A stretch of DNA of 64,000 bases from Lachnospiraceae bacterium (GCA_022791975.1 JAAWAC010000053.1:62001-126000); one strand, 5' to 3'. Positions 51,486 to 60,945 are shown, counted from the first letter of the stretch. Notes: generated by a model from the letters alone, not told the origin. Made by a program: numbers and translations.

Positions 51486-52976
51486 ATGGATAATCGAGAG
51501 GTCGTTCTTGACATTAAAAATATTACCAAGACATTTCCCGGCGTAAAGGCCCTGACAGATGTAAGCTTTCAGGTGCGAAGGGGAAGCGTCCACGCTCTGG
51601 TGGGAGAAAACGGCGCGGGAAAATCCACCCTGATCAAAGTGCTCACGGGCGTATACAAGGCGGATGGGGGCAGCTTTGATTTCAAAGGCCAGGAGGCCCA
51701 TGTGACCACGCCTCTGGAGGCTCAGAAGCTGGGACTTAGCGTGGTGCACCAGGAGCTGAAACTGTCAGAGACCTTGTCTGTGGCGGAAAATATCTTTCTG
51801 GGACGCCCCTTTATGACCAAGGCTCATCTGGTGGATTGGAAGAGACTGCGGGCGGAGGCGAGAAAGCTTCTGGACAGTCTGGGCATTGATTTGCCGGTGG
51901 ATCGGGAGGTATCCCGGCTGTCTGTGGCACAAAAGCAGATTGTGGAGATCTGCAAGGCCCTGTCCTTTCATGCAGAGTTGATTATTATGGATGAGCCCTC
52001 TGCCACTTTGACGGATAAGGAGCTGGACAGCTTGTTCCATATTATCGATATTTTAAAGGAGCAGGGGGTGACAGTGGTCTACATTTCCCACCGGATGGAG
52101 GAGATCTTTAAGATTGCGGATATGGTTACCGTTCTGCGGGACGGCTGCCAGATAGCCACCATGCCTGTCTCTGAGGTGGACAGAAATAAGCTTATTACCA
52201 TGATGGTGGGGCGGAATCTGGATGAGGAATACCCCAAGCTTGAGGCTGAAATCGGGGAGGTGGCCCTGGAGGTTAAAAATCTTTCCACCTTGAAGCTTCT
52301 TCACGATGTGAATTTTACTGTGCGTCACGGGGAGATTGTGGGGCTGGCAGGCCTGGTGGGAGCTGGGCGTACAGAGACGGCCCGGGCCATTTTTGGGGCA
52401 GACAAGCGGACCAGCGGAGACTTTTTTATTGACGGAAAGCAGGTGGACATTCACTCGGTGGTGGACGCCATCCGGCACCGCATTGCTCTTGTTCCCGAGG
52501 ATCGGAAGGAGCAGGGACTGATCCTGATCCACTCCATCAAGCACAACACCTCGATCGTGGATTTGAATAATGTGTGTAGCAACGGGCTTCTGAATCATAA
52601 GAAGGAGAAAGAACTGGCGAAGAAATATATCGAGATGCTGGGAACTGCCACTCCCTCAGAGGAAAAGGAGGTGCGCCTGCTTTCCGGGGGAAATCAACAA
52701 AAGGTAGTTTTGGCGAAATGGTTGGCCGTGGACTCGGAGATTTTGATTTTTGATGAGCCTACCAGAGGGGTGGATGTGGGAGCCAAGGCGGAGATTTATA
52801 AGCTTATGTGCAACCTGGCCCAGAAAGGAAAGGCCATCATTATGATTTCCTCGGATATGCCGGAGCTTATCGGCATCTGTGACAGATGCTATGTTATGCG
52901 GGAGGGTACCATTTCCGGAGAGCTTGACCGATCGGAATTCAGCCAGGAGGCTATTCTGGAGTATGCTGTATCTTAA
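51486..52976 (+). CDS. sugar ABC transporter ATPase (RbsA/MglA type)
   Basis: A 496-residue tandem ATPase: domain 1 Walker A GENGAGKSTLIKVL, Q-loop HQELKL, Walker B LIIMDEPSATL; domain 2 degenerate P-loop GLVGAGRTETARAI, signature LSGGNQQKVVLAKWL and Walker B LIFDEPTRGVD. It energises sugar uptake with the permease 12 bases upstream. It is clearly a different gene from the ATPase at 35661 rather than a recent copy. Confidence 0.95.
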   Translation: MDNREVVLDIKNITKTFPGVKALTDVSFQVRRGSVHALVGENGAGKSTLIKVLTGVYKADGGSFDFKGQEAHVTTPLEAQKLGLSVVHQELKLSETLSVAENIFLGRPFMTKAHLVDWKRLRAEARKLLDSLGIDLPVDREVSRLSVAQKQIVEICKALSFHAELIIMDEPSATLTDKELDSLFHIIDILKEQGVTVVYISHRMEEIFKIADMVTVLRDGCQIATMPVSEVDRNKLITMMVGRNLDEEYPKLEAEIGEVALEVKNLSTLKLLHDVNFTVRHGEIVGLAGLVGAGRTETARAIFGADKRTSGDFFIDGKQVDIHSVVDAIRHRIALVPEDRKEQGLILIHSIKHNTSIVDLNNVCSNGLLNHKKEKELAKKYIEMLGTATPSEEKEVRLLSGGNQQKVVLAKWLAVDSEILIFDEPTRGVDVGAKAEIYKLMCNLAQKGKAIIMISSDMPELIGICDRCYVMREGTISGELDRSEFSQEAILEYAVS

Positions 52977-53147
52977 GACAGAACCCTTTGTTCATGGGGA
53001 GACTGGCGGACAAAGATTTAGACAGCAGCCGGTCCGCCACCCCTGGTGACAGTATATAGATGTTACAAGAGGGCGTGTGTCAGGGAAGAAAAGATCTGTC
53101 CTGACACAGGAAACAAAAAATAAAGTTTTTAAAAAGGAGGATGCTTT

Positions 53148-54212
53148 ATGAAGAGAAAGATAGTCCGTAAAATCACGGCTGTGTGTCTGACAGCGGCTAT
53201 GATAATGGGAGGGCTTTCCGCCTGTGGCTCTAAGGAGGAGACTCCGGCCAGCACTCCGGAGGCAAACACGGAGAAAGATGCAGAAAAAGAAGAAGGTGGG
53301 GAGACGGTTGCGCCGGCATCTGATGGAGAGAAAATTAAGGTTGGCGTGGATCTGTATTATCGCAGAGACGAGTATTATGTAGACCTGGAGGCTACCTTCC
53401 GCTCCTACGGGGAGGAGAAAGGTTATGAGATGCTGATTGTGGACGCAGACGGTGATGTGACCACCCAGATCAACCAGGTGGAGGATTTCATTACCCAGGG
53501 TGTGGATATTATTCTGATTGCTGTGGCTGATCCGGTAGCTCTGATTCCAGCAGTTCAGGAGGCCATCGATGCGGGTATCCCGGTTATCTGTTATGATGGC
53601 GGTGTGGAGTCTGATATCTGCGCAACCAAGGTTATCTTTGACTTTTATGAGGATGGCGCCATTGTAGGTGAGTGGGCCAAGGAGTATATCACAGAGAATC
53701 TGGGCGGCAAGGCTAAGGTAGCTGTACTGGATTTCCCGGCTTCCCCCATTGTGTGTGGTCTGCGGGCCCAGGGCTTTGCGGAAACTGTTTCCCAGCTGGA
53801 AGGCGTGGAAATCGTGGCACAGCAGGATGGTAAGGCCACCCGTACAGATTCCATGACTGTGATGGAGAATATTCTCACAGCAAATCCGGACGTGGATCTG
53901 GTGTATGGTATCAACTATGATACAGGAGCAGGAGCTGCTGCTGCCATTGAGGCTGCCAATTCCAAGGCGATTGTGTGCTGCAATGCATGGGGACAGGAAG
54001 GTTTCCAGCAGCTGGAGGATAATCATCCCATTATCAAGTGTATGGCTGCTTCCTCTCCGGTTACACAGGCCAGGGATGCCATTGATGCCATTGCTCCGGC
54101 TCTGGCAGGGGAAGAGCTGCCTGCAGAGACTTTGTCTCATTCCCAGCTTTTGACTGCTGAGAATATTAAGGACTTTGACTGGAGATCCATCGTGGAGGCA
54201 CGGGAGAAGTAA
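53148..54212 (+). CDS. sugar ABC transporter binding lipoprotein
   Basis: A 354-residue Peripla_BP_4-class lipoprotein: signal peptide with lipobox GLSAC (Cys ~26), an acidic Thr/Glu linker, then a ribose-binding-protein-like fold (IKVGVDLYYRRDEYYVDLEA, VDADGDVTTQINQVEDFI, GVDIILIAVADPVALIPAV, VDLVYGINYDTGAGAAAAIE). Starts at ATG after AAGGAGG. A 171-base gap precedes it and a stable hairpin follows, which would raise its mRNA level relative to the other genes, as usual for binding proteins. The ligand is inferred to be an N-acylated amino sugar from the downstream enzymes. Confidence 0.92.
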   Translation: MKRKIVRKITAVCLTAAMIMGGLSACGSKEETPASTPEANTEKDAEKEEGGETVAPASDGEKIKVGVDLYYRRDEYYVDLEATFRSYGEEKGYEMLIVDADGDVTTQINQVEDFITQGVDIILIAVADPVALIPAVQEAIDAGIPVICYDGGVESDICATKVIFDFYEDGAIVGEWAKEYITENLGGKAKVAVLDFPASPIVCGLRAQGFAETVSQLEGVEIVAQQDGKATRTDSMTVMENILTANPDVDLVYGINYDTGAGAAAAIEAANSKAIVCCNAWGQEGFQQLEDNHPIIKCMAASSPVTQARDAIDAIAPALAGEELPAETLSHSQLLTAENIKDFDWRSIVEAREK

Positions 54213-54283
54213 GTTTCGGATTTTCCCGGGAAAGCAACTGCCAGGCTGCTGCTGGAAGGAAAGGGCTTAGCCGGGAAGAAGCA

Positions 54284-54312
54284 GGGGAGGCATTCCTTGA
54301 GAGTGCCTCCCC
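54284..54312 (+). other. intercistronic hairpin after the binding-protein gene
   Basis: GGGGAGGCA (54284-54292) pairs perfectly with TGCCTCCCC (54304-54312) over an 11-base loop, without a T-run. This is the typical 3' stabiliser or partial terminator between a binding-protein gene and catabolic genes. Confidence 0.7.
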
Positions 54313-54354
54313 ATAAGAGGCATAAAGGAAATCACACAGGCAGGAGGATGACAG

Positions 54355-55806
54355 ATGGCAGTGTATTTGGCGATTGATTTGGGTACCACAGGCTGCCGCA
54401 GTATTTTATTTGATGGAAGTCTGCGGCAAATAGCAGACAGCTATCAGGAATATGGGTTGTTTACGCCAAGGGACGGCTGGGTAGAGCAGGATGCTAAGCT
54501 CTGGTGGAAGCTTACGCTGGAAACAGCGAAACGGGTGATGGAAAAGGCGGGAATTTCTGGAAATGAAATACGAGGAATCTCCGTAAGCTCCCAGGGGATT
54601 ACGCTGGTTCCGGTGGATGAAAGTTTGACACCGCTGTGCAATGCCTTAAGCTGGCTTGATGTGCGGGCCAGTGAGGAGGCTAGGCAGCTGGAGAGGGATT
54701 TAGGCTTTCGTTGGATGTTTACCATGACGGGAAAACCCATTGATCCGGCTTACTTTTTGCCAAAGGTTCTCTGGCTGAAAAAACATGAGCCGGAGATTTG
54801 TCAAAGGACATGGAAATACTTGATGCCCATGGACTTTTTGATTGGAAAGCTCACAGGAAGGTGCGTGACGGACCACAGTATGGCCTCAGGCACTTTGCTC
54901 TACGATATAAAGAACGCTACTTGGTGCGGAGAAATTCTGGAAAAATATGGAATTTCAGAAGAGCAGCTTCCGGAACTGTCCTGGAGCGGGAAGGCAGTGG
55001 GAAAGGTGCTGCCTCAGGTGGCCAGGGAGCTGGGGCTTAGGGAGGACTGCATAGTGGGCGTGGGAGCCCAGGATCAAAAAAGTGCGGCCCTTGGAGTGGG
55101 ACTTACAGAAGGGGTTATGACGATCTCTCTGGGAACGTCTGGGGCTATCAGCCGGTACTGGACAGAAGCCAAAACCCAAGGAGATACCCGAGTGGGCTGG
55201 TGTGGCTATGTGTTTCCCAGAACCTGGGTTACGGAGGGGGTTATCAATACGGCGGCGGCCACTTTGCGCTGGCTTCGGGATGTGATGTTTCCGGGGGCAG
55301 ATTATGAGGTTATGAACCAGGAGGCCAGGGCAGCTCAGGAAAGAGGCAGCACTCTTTTCTGTTATCCCTATTTAAACGGCCCCAGCAGCCCGGACAATTA
55401 TCCCGATTCGCAGGGCTGTTTTTACGGGGTTCATCTAGGCACCGGACGTGGCGATTTTGCCCTGGCAGTGATGGAGGGGGTTGCCTTCCAGGTACGGATT
55501 CTTCTGGAGGCCATGGACGCGGGAACAGGAGTCCATACGCTGGTCCTCTTTGGGGGAGCTTCCAAGAGTCCTCTGTGGTGCCAGATTATTGCGGATGTGA
55601 CTGGGAAAAAGATTCGGGTTCTTGAGACAGCGGAGGCAGCGGGAGCCGGGGCAGCTGTGCTGGCCGGCATGGCAGCGGGAGATTTTCTGGTGAATGCCCT
55701 GCCCTGCGTGGCATGCAGCCAGGAGTATGCGCCGGGAGAGCTTTTGGGGGCATATGAGGAGAAGTATCAGGAATACCGCAGGCTTGAGTATAAGCTTTGG
55801 CGTTAA
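54355..55806 (+). CDS. FGGY-family carbohydrate kinase
   Basis: A 483-residue sugar kinase. N-terminal phosphate loop LAIDLGTTGCRSILFD, WVEQDAKLWWKL (typical of xylulokinase-like FGGY proteins), SWLDVRASEEA, KPIDPAYFLPKVLWLKKHEP, VGVGAQDQKSAALGVG, the ATP-side TISLGTSGAIS and the C-terminal LVLFGGASKSPLWCQIIADV. Domain completeness and length suggest an active enzyme. Being between a sugar transporter and NagA/NagB-like genes, it should phosphorylate the imported sugar or its deacylated product; xylulose is only the nearest named substrate. Starts at ATG after CAGGAGG. Confidence 0.85.
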   Translation: MAVYLAIDLGTTGCRSILFDGSLRQIADSYQEYGLFTPRDGWVEQDAKLWWKLTLETAKRVMEKAGISGNEIRGISVSSQGITLVPVDESLTPLCNALSWLDVRASEEARQLERDLGFRWMFTMTGKPIDPAYFLPKVLWLKKHEPEICQRTWKYLMPMDFLIGKLTGRCVTDHSMASGTLLYDIKNATWCGEILEKYGISEEQLPELSWSGKAVGKVLPQVARELGLREDCIVGVGAQDQKSAALGVGLTEGVMTISLGTSGAISRYWTEAKTQGDTRVGWCGYVFPRTWVTEGVINTAAATLRWLRDVMFPGADYEVMNQEARAAQERGSTLFCYPYLNGPSSPDNYPDSQGCFYGVHLGTGRGDFALAVMEGVAFQVRILLEAMDAGTGVHTLVLFGGASKSPLWCQIIADVTGKKIRVLETAEAAGAGAAVLAGMAAGDFLVNALPCVACSQEYAPGELLGAYEEKYQEYRRLEYKLWR

Positions 55807-55818
55807 CGGGAGGATGTA

Positions 55819-56967
55819 ATGTTATATATTAAGAATGCAAAGATAGTGCTGGAAAATGGGATTCTCTGGGATGGAGTGCTGGCTGTGGAGGAGGATCGAA
55901 TTGTGGCTGTTGGATCAGCCGGAGAAATTTCTGTGCCGGAAGGCGCCCAGGTGCTGGATGCCCAGGGGCTGTATGTAGGGCCGGGATTTGTGGATCTGCA
56001 TGTGCACGGCGGTGGCGGTCACCTGTTTTTTGAGGAGCCGGAAGGCGCCGCCAAGCATTTCTTGAACCATGGCGAGACCACCGTGCTGCCTACCTTCTAC
56101 TATGATCTGTCCAGAGAAGAGTTCCTGGAGTCTGTGGACAGGGTGAGAGAGGCTATGGCCGGAGAGGGAGCCGGTCGGGCCATCGGTGGCATCTATATGG
56201 AGGGGCCTTACATGAACCCCAAATACGGGGCCAGTCCGGAAAAGAACAAATGGCAGGGGGATATCTGCAAGGAGGAATATGAGGCCATCGTGGACAAGGC
56301 AGGCAGTCTGGCAAAGATCTGGGCAGTTGCGCCGGAACGAAAAGGACTGGAGCCCTTCCTTCAATATGCCAAGGAAAAGAATCCGGACGTGGTATTTGCC
56401 ATCGGGCACAGTGAGGCCACACCAGAGCAGATTCGGAAGCTTAAAAAGTACGGGGTAGGCTTGCAGACGCACTGCATGAATGCCACCAGCCAGATTTCCA
56501 AGCTTATCGGAACCAGAGGCTGTGGACCTGATGAATATTGCCTTTTGGAGCCGGATATGTACGCAGAGCTTATCTGCGATTCCCATGGTATGCATGTGCA
56601 GCCGGATCTCATTCGCCTGGTGGTAAAGACCAAGGGCGTGGACAGGGTGGTCTTGATTACAGACAGCTTTGTGAGTAAAGAGGAGATCCCCGCAGACATG
56701 CAGCATATAGAGGATTTGCAGTTTGATGCCAATGGGGACTTGTGCGGAAGCAAGCTGACCATGGAGGTGGCTTGCAGAAATATGATGCGCCATACAAATT
56801 GTGGGATTGCCCAGGTGTTTTTGATGGCCTCCCGCAATCCGGCCCGGGTGATTGGCATGGAGGAGGAGATTGGCACCATTGCTGTGGGCAAGCGGGCCAA
56901 CCTGGTGCTGGTGGACGATATGTTCCACATCAATACCGTGATCTTGGAAGGGAGAATTTGGCAGTAA
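55819..56967 (+). CDS. nagA: N-acetylglucosamine-6-phosphate deacetylase
   Basis: A 382-residue amidohydrolase that removes acetate from N-acetylhexosamine-6-phosphate. All key features are in order: metal motif FVDLHVHGGGG (~60), YMEGPYMNPKYGA (metal Glu, ~130), IGHSEAT (metal His, ~197), LQTHCMNATSQI (His, ~218), and the catalytic Asp in VLITDSFVSKEE (~280). The C-terminal VGKRANLVLVDD closes the barrel. Starts at ATG after CGGGAGG, 12 bases behind the kinase; its stop overlaps the DeoR start (TAATG). Other N-acetylhexosamine phosphates (galactosamine, mannosamine) are possible. Confidence 0.93.
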   Translation: MLYIKNAKIVLENGILWDGVLAVEEDRIVAVGSAGEISVPEGAQVLDAQGLYVGPGFVDLHVHGGGGHLFFEEPEGAAKHFLNHGETTVLPTFYYDLSREEFLESVDRVREAMAGEGAGRAIGGIYMEGPYMNPKYGASPEKNKWQGDICKEEYEAIVDKAGSLAKIWAVAPERKGLEPFLQYAKEKNPDVVFAIGHSEATPEQIRKLKKYGVGLQTHCMNATSQISKLIGTRGCGPDEYCLLEPDMYAELICDSHGMHVQPDLIRLVVKTKGVDRVVLITDSFVSKEEIPADMQHIEDLQFDANGDLCGSKLTMEVACRNMMRHTNCGIAQVFLMASRNPARVIGMEEEIGTIAVGKRANLVLVDDMFHINTVILEGRIWQ

Positions 56968-57749
56968 TGGGAAAGCAGGCAGAGCGTCTAAATCGTATTC
57001 TGCAAAAGCTGGAAATGTGGGGGGCTGTATCCGTAAGTGAATTGAGTGGGGATTTGTCCACTTCCGTGGTGACCATCCGGAAGGATCTGCAGCTTTTGGA
57101 GGAGCAGGGAAAGTTGTCACGGGTGGCTGGGGGCGCTGTGCTGTGTCAAAAGGAGTGTGGGGATATTACAATCACAGGGCGTGTCCCACAGGTCCGAAAC
57201 ATGGAGCTGAAGCACGTGGTGGCCAGAAGAGCCGCTCAATTTATAGAGGACGAGGACTCTCTGATTGTCACCTGTGGCGCCACGCCTCATCTCACGGTTG
57301 CGTATGCAAAGCAGCAGCGGAACCTGAAAATTGTCACGGATTCTTTGGTGATTGCTGAGGATTTGTGCCGTCGGCCGGATTATCAGGTGATAATCTTGGG
57401 AGGCGAGATTTATACGAAGGATTCCTTTGTTCATGGGCGGGATGCAGTGCGTCAGGCCAATCGCTATATGGCAGATAAGGCCATTGTCACCATGGATGGA
57501 GTGGACTTTAGAGCTGGACTGACTACCTTGCGAGTGGAGGGGGCGGATACCTTAAAGTCCATTTTGGCCAGAGCCAGGATGCGGATATTGGTTGCGGATA
57601 TTACGAAAATTGGTATGGAGAGCTTCTGCCATGTGGGCAATATCCGGGATGCGGACGTGCTGGTTACCAACCGGACAGAGGAGCCGGAGAAGCTTGAGCT
57701 TCTGGAGCAGATCTCCCAGGCGGGTGTGACTGTGGAGTATGCAGATTAG
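56967..57749 (+). CDS. DeoR-family regulator of the aminosugar operon
   Basis: A 260-residue repressor: DeoR helix-turn-helix (RLNRILQKLEMWGAVSVSEL and SVVTIRKDLQLLEEQGKL, 1-60), linker RVAGGA, and the sugar-isomerase-like effector domain (DSLIVTCGATPHLTVAY, IVTDSLVIAEDL, ILGGEIYTKDSF, ADITKIGMESF). Start is ATG 56967 in the TAATG overlap with nagA; the frame open further upstream is a shadow of nagA. AgaR/GlpR-type proteins sense aminosugar phosphates, which suits the operon. Candidate operators are the tandem CGAAA repeats at 50378-50412. Confidence 0.9.
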   Translation: MGKQAERLNRILQKLEMWGAVSVSELSGDLSTSVVTIRKDLQLLEEQGKLSRVAGGAVLCQKECGDITITGRVPQVRNMELKHVVARRAAQFIEDEDSLIVTCGATPHLTVAYAKQQRNLKIVTDSLVIAEDLCRRPDYQVIILGGEIYTKDSFVHGRDAVRQANRYMADKAIVTMDGVDFRAGLTTLRVEGADTLKSILARARMRILVADITKIGMESFCHVGNIRDADVLVTNRTEEPEKLELLEQISQAGVTVEYAD

Positions 57750-57785
57750 AAAAAAATCATAAAAATGGTAAAGTGAGGTAAAGTG

Positions 57786-59120
57786 ATGATGAAAGCAGGC
57801 ATGGCAAGAGTAGACATTTCGCCCCAAAAGGGCGAGGAGCTGGGTGGATATCCTCATTATGCCAGGAATAACACCGGCGTACATGACCCTCTGTATGGGG
57901 CTTGTATGTATTTAAGTGACAAAGGACAGGAGGTGGCACTGGTAACCCTGGATCTTCTGTTCTTTTCTAAAAAGCATGTGGCAAAGGTGAGAGAACGTGT
58001 GGAGGCTTCCTGCGGAATTGCAGGCAGTCATGTGATGATCAGCTGTTCACACACCCATTCTGGGCCCTGGGCAGCCGGACGGCTGGATATTGAAAGCCTG
58101 GAGGCTGGAAAAGAACAGCCCCAGGAATATGTGGAAGACCTGGTGGAAAAGATTGTGGGAATTATTTCTCAGGCCAAGCAACAGGCCTTTGAGGCAGAGT
58201 TTGCCGCGGGCACGGCAATATGCGGGGCGGAATCAGGAGTAGGGGGAAACCGTCGGATGCCGGGAGGACCCCATGATCCCCTGGTAAGCGTGCTGGCTGT
58301 CCGGGATCTGTCCGGAAAGGTCCGGGGAATGTATGTAAATTATACCCTGCATCCCACCTTTATCCATGAATGGAGTACTGTGTGCACGGCGGACTACCCT
58401 GGGTATCTGCGGTTACAGCTCCAGGAGATGGAGGAGGACGTGGTGGTTTGCTTTGCCCAAGGCGCCTCTGGCAATCAGTCTAGCCGTTATTACAGAAAGG
58501 GAGAGAGTTATCCGGAGGCTGAGCGAGTAGGGCGGACCCTGGGAAAGGCTGCCCATACGGTGCTGGAGGGAGCCAAGTGGAGGCGGGAAATGGAACTGGC
58601 TGTGGCCGGCGCGGAGCTTGCACTGGAGCTGCGGACCTTTGGCACAGAGGAAGAGCTGGTGGAAAAGGTGGCCAGGGACAAGAAAAACTATGAGGAGCTC
58701 TATGGAAAATATGGCAACTCGAAAAATCGGGATGAGTATTACCTGTGGCAGAATGCCAATCTTAAGCTTCTGGGTTCCGAGGATCAGTTGGGCTATGTGC
58801 GCATGCAGAAGAATGGGACCAAAATCGAGCTTCTGGACGACGAGCAGCCGGCGGAGATCCAGATTATCCGCCTGGGCGACGCCTGTGTGGTGGGAGTTCC
58901 CGGAGAGATTTTTGTGGAGTATGCCCTGTATGTAAAGGCCATGGCAGGCTTTGGAACCGTGGTGTTCAACGAGTTGAGCAATGGCTGTCTGCCCGGCTAT
59001 CTCTATACGCCGGAATCCCTGGTGGAGGGCGGCTATGAGACCGATACCTCCATGCTGGGTGAGGAGTTCGGCGGACATCTGGTGGAAAAGGTCTTGGAGA
59101 CCATAAAAAAGGTAAAATAG
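57786..59120 (+). CDS. neutral/alkaline ceramidase-like amidohydrolase, cytoplasmic (copy 1)
   Basis: A 444-residue protein with the fold of the neutral/alkaline non-lysosomal ceramidase N-terminal domain: KAGMARVDISPQKGEELGGY, ALVTLDLLFF, the zinc motif ISCSHTHSGPW (~85), VNYTLHPTFIHEWS and VCFAQGASGNQSSRYY where ceramidases keep their GDxSPN nucleophile loop. It lacks a signal peptide and the ceramidase C-terminal domain, so it is not a lipid enzyme of the cell surface. Sitting between NagA/DeoR and a NagB-like gene, it may hydrolyse an amide on a sugar. ATG 57786 has GAGG seven bases upstream; GTG 57783 is the alternative. Confidence 0.82.
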   Translation: MMKAGMARVDISPQKGEELGGYPHYARNNTGVHDPLYGACMYLSDKGQEVALVTLDLLFFSKKHVAKVRERVEASCGIAGSHVMISCSHTHSGPWAAGRLDIESLEAGKEQPQEYVEDLVEKIVGIISQAKQQAFEAEFAAGTAICGAESGVGGNRRMPGGPHDPLVSVLAVRDLSGKVRGMYVNYTLHPTFIHEWSTVCTADYPGYLRLQLQEMEEDVVVCFAQGASGNQSSRYYRKGESYPEAERVGRTLGKAAHTVLEGAKWRREMELAVAGAELALELRTFGTEEELVEKVARDKKNYEELYGKYGNSKNRDEYYLWQNANLKLLGSEDQLGYVRMQKNGTKIELLDDEQPAEIQIIRLGDACVVGVPGEIFVEYALYVKAMAGFGTVVFNELSNGCLPGYLYTPESLVEGGYETDTSMLGEEFGGHLVEKVLETIKKVK

Positions 59121-59136
59121 CAGGAGGAAAAGAGAT

Positions 59137-60111
59137 ATGAGCTTAAACTACATGGATCAGGATCAGTTTACATTTCAGGCACCCAAGTTTTATCCCTTTA
59201 CGGATACGGAGGAGATCAAGCGGTGCAGAGCAATTACCAAGGAGGATATTGTGGCTATGGGAGGCAAGCATCCCAGTGGCAATCCCAATATCCGGGTGGA
59301 TGTGCTGATGAACGAAGAGTTTGAGATGGTGATGCTTACCGATATGGTTAAGCGGATTGTGGAGTCTGACCGGGAGGACAAAAAAGTGGTTATGATTATG
59401 CCCAATCCCTGTCCTACTTATCGGAAGGTAGCTTATATGCTTCGGGAGATGCAGGTAAACTGCCGCAATGTGAAATTCTATATGATGGACGAGTGGGCGG
59501 ATGAGGACGGAAATATTGCACCTTTAAGCTACAAGGCCGGTTTTGGCAATGCTTTCTGCCGCTTTATGGTTTCACAGATTATGGATCTGGGTTTTCGGGA
59601 GGAGAATTTTATCTACCACAGCAATAAGACCACACCGGACTTTTCCAAGATGCTGGAGCAGGACGGGGAGGCGGATATTGTTTACAGCGGCCCGGGCTGG
59701 CCGGGACACCTGGCCTTTATTGACCCAGTGGAGGATTGGTTCCAGCCCACTATGGAGGAATACTGCGCCCAGGGAGCCAAGGTGGCCCATCTTCATCCCC
59801 TGACTATTGCCCAGAATTCTCTTCACGGTTCCTTTGGCTGCTCAGGAGATATCTCCAACGTGCCGCCTATGGGCGCTATGATGGGACCTCGGGATGCTAT
59901 GAAGGCAAAAAATGTGCTGGATTGCCACGGGATTACCACTGCGGGAACCAAGGTAACCTGGCAGCGCCTTACCTCCCGGCTTTGCATTTTCGGGAAGCCT
60001 TCACAGGAGGTGCCGGCCTCTATTTTACAGCTGAGAGATAAGCCCACCCGTATGATTATAAGTGAGAACCTGGCCGCAACCATTGAGCCGGAGTATTATT
60101 TCCAGTATTAA
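59137..60111 (+). CDS. glucosamine-6-phosphate deaminase-like protein with altered active site
   Basis: A 324-residue protein of the NagB/6-phosphogluconolactonase/RpiA superfamily, longer than NagB (~240-266). FYMMDEWADEDG matches the NagB MDEY loop (proton-acceptor Asp kept). SGPGWPGHLAFIDP aligns with the NagB G-x-D-G-H-I-A-F-N-E loop: His is kept but the Asp is Pro and the Glu is Asp, so the ring-opening triad is changed. FGCSGDISNVPPMGAMMGP replaces the usual NagB segment, and ITTAGTKVTWQRLTSRL suits phosphate binding. It may deaminate or isomerise an unusual aminosugar phosphate. Starts at ATG after CAGGAGG, 16 bases from the ceramidase-like gene. Confidence 0.78.
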   Translation: MSLNYMDQDQFTFQAPKFYPFTDTEEIKRCRAITKEDIVAMGGKHPSGNPNIRVDVLMNEEFEMVMLTDMVKRIVESDREDKKVVMIMPNPCPTYRKVAYMLREMQVNCRNVKFYMMDEWADEDGNIAPLSYKAGFGNAFCRFMVSQIMDLGFREENFIYHSNKTTPDFSKMLEQDGEADIVYSGPGWPGHLAFIDPVEDWFQPTMEEYCAQGAKVAHLHPLTIAQNSLHGSFGCSGDISNVPPMGAMMGPRDAMKAKNVLDCHGITTAGTKVTWQRLTSRLCIFGKPSQEVPASILQLRDKPTRMIISENLAATIEPEYYFQY

Positions 60112-60121
60112 GCCTTGGCCT

Positions 60122-60865
60122 ATGAAGTATCAGGAGAGAGCGGAGAAAATATTGGGGCTTTTGCAGGAGCAACAGGTGGTCAGCGTGACGGACTTAAGCG
60201 AGCTGCTCCAGGTGTCCCTGGTGACAGTACGAAAGGATCTGCAAAGCCTGGAGAATGAGGGAAAGCTTATTCGAACCTTTGGGGGCGCCGCTTCCTGTGC
60301 CATTGAGCACCGGGAGCAGCGGCGGCTGTCCGCCATGCAGCGGATCGCGGACCGGGTAGCCCAGGAAGTCAGGGATGGGGACTGCATTATTATGAATGCG
60401 GGAAATACCACCCTGCTCACAGCACGAAATCTGCTTCATCTAAAGTACCTGAAGGTGATCACCAATTCGGTTTCCATCGCCCGGGAGCTAAGCAAAAAGG
60501 ACGGCTTTCAGCTGATTTTCCTGGGAGGGGAGATGAGCAGTGAGGCGGTATTTACCCATGGGGCGGAGGCCATCGGCCAGCTGGAGCAATATAAGGCCAA
60601 TAAACTGATTTTGTCGGCCAGCGGCATAAGCTTTAACCGGGGGCTGACTACCCGGCATATGGAGGCTGCGGCCCTGTTTCAAAAGATGATTGCCCGATCC
60701 AAGGAGATCATTGTGGTGGTGGATGACACCAAGATTGGCTTTGAAAGCTTTTACTATGTGGACGGACTCCAGGTGGTTAACCGGATCGTGACCAATGCCA
60801 GTGAAAGCAGTGAGGAAGAGCTGCGACGGATGGAACAGATGGGCATAGAGATTTGTCGCTGTTAA
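60122..60865 (+). CDS. second DeoR-family regulator of the aminosugar operon
   Basis: A 247-residue DeoR repressor: YQERAEKILGLLQEQQVVSV and LVTVRKDLQSLENEGKLIRTFGGAA (helix-turn-helix and linker), then GDCIIMNAGNTTLLTARNL, VITNSVSIARELS, FLGGEMSSEAVF and VDDTKIGFESFYY. It resembles the DeoR protein at 56967 in full length but the two differ widely. Start is ATG 60122, ten bases behind the NagB-like gene; the frame extending upstream is a shadow. Last gene of the operon; a long terminator separates it from the convergent ROK gene. Confidence 0.9.
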   Translation: MKYQERAEKILGLLQEQQVVSVTDLSELLQVSLVTVRKDLQSLENEGKLIRTFGGAASCAIEHREQRRLSAMQRIADRVAQEVRDGDCIIMNAGNTTLLTARNLLHLKYLKVITNSVSIARELSKKDGFQLIFLGGEMSSEAVFTHGAEAIGQLEQYKANKLILSASGISFNRGLTTRHMEAAALFQKMIARSKEIIVVVDDTKIGFESFYYVDGLQVVNRIVTNASESSEEELRRMEQMGIEICRC

Positions 60866-60882
60866 GTGACTTCTGAGTTTTA

Positions 60883-60945
60883 GACGGAAAAGGATATAAA
60901 AGAAATGGAGAATCGCTTCTGTTTCTTTCATATCCTTTTTCTGTC
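60883..60945. terminator. bidirectional terminator between the DeoR and ROK genes
   Basis: A ~23-base imperfect stem: GACGGAAAAGGATAT...AAAGAAA (60883-60905) against TTTCTTT...ATATCCTTTTTCTGTC (60922-60945), with A and T runs for both directions. Confidence 0.88.

Noticed and set aside
52992-54140. 382-residue open frame antisense to the aminosugar binding protein
   Set aside because: The sense gene has a lipobox and complete fold; the antisense translation is not protein-like.
56742-56966. N-terminal extension of the first DeoR protein
   Set aside because: It overlaps nagA in another frame; ATG 56967 in the TAATG junction gives the normal DeoR length.
55915-57120. 401-residue open frame antisense to nagA
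   Set aside because: nagA has all catalytic motifs; the antisense frame has none.
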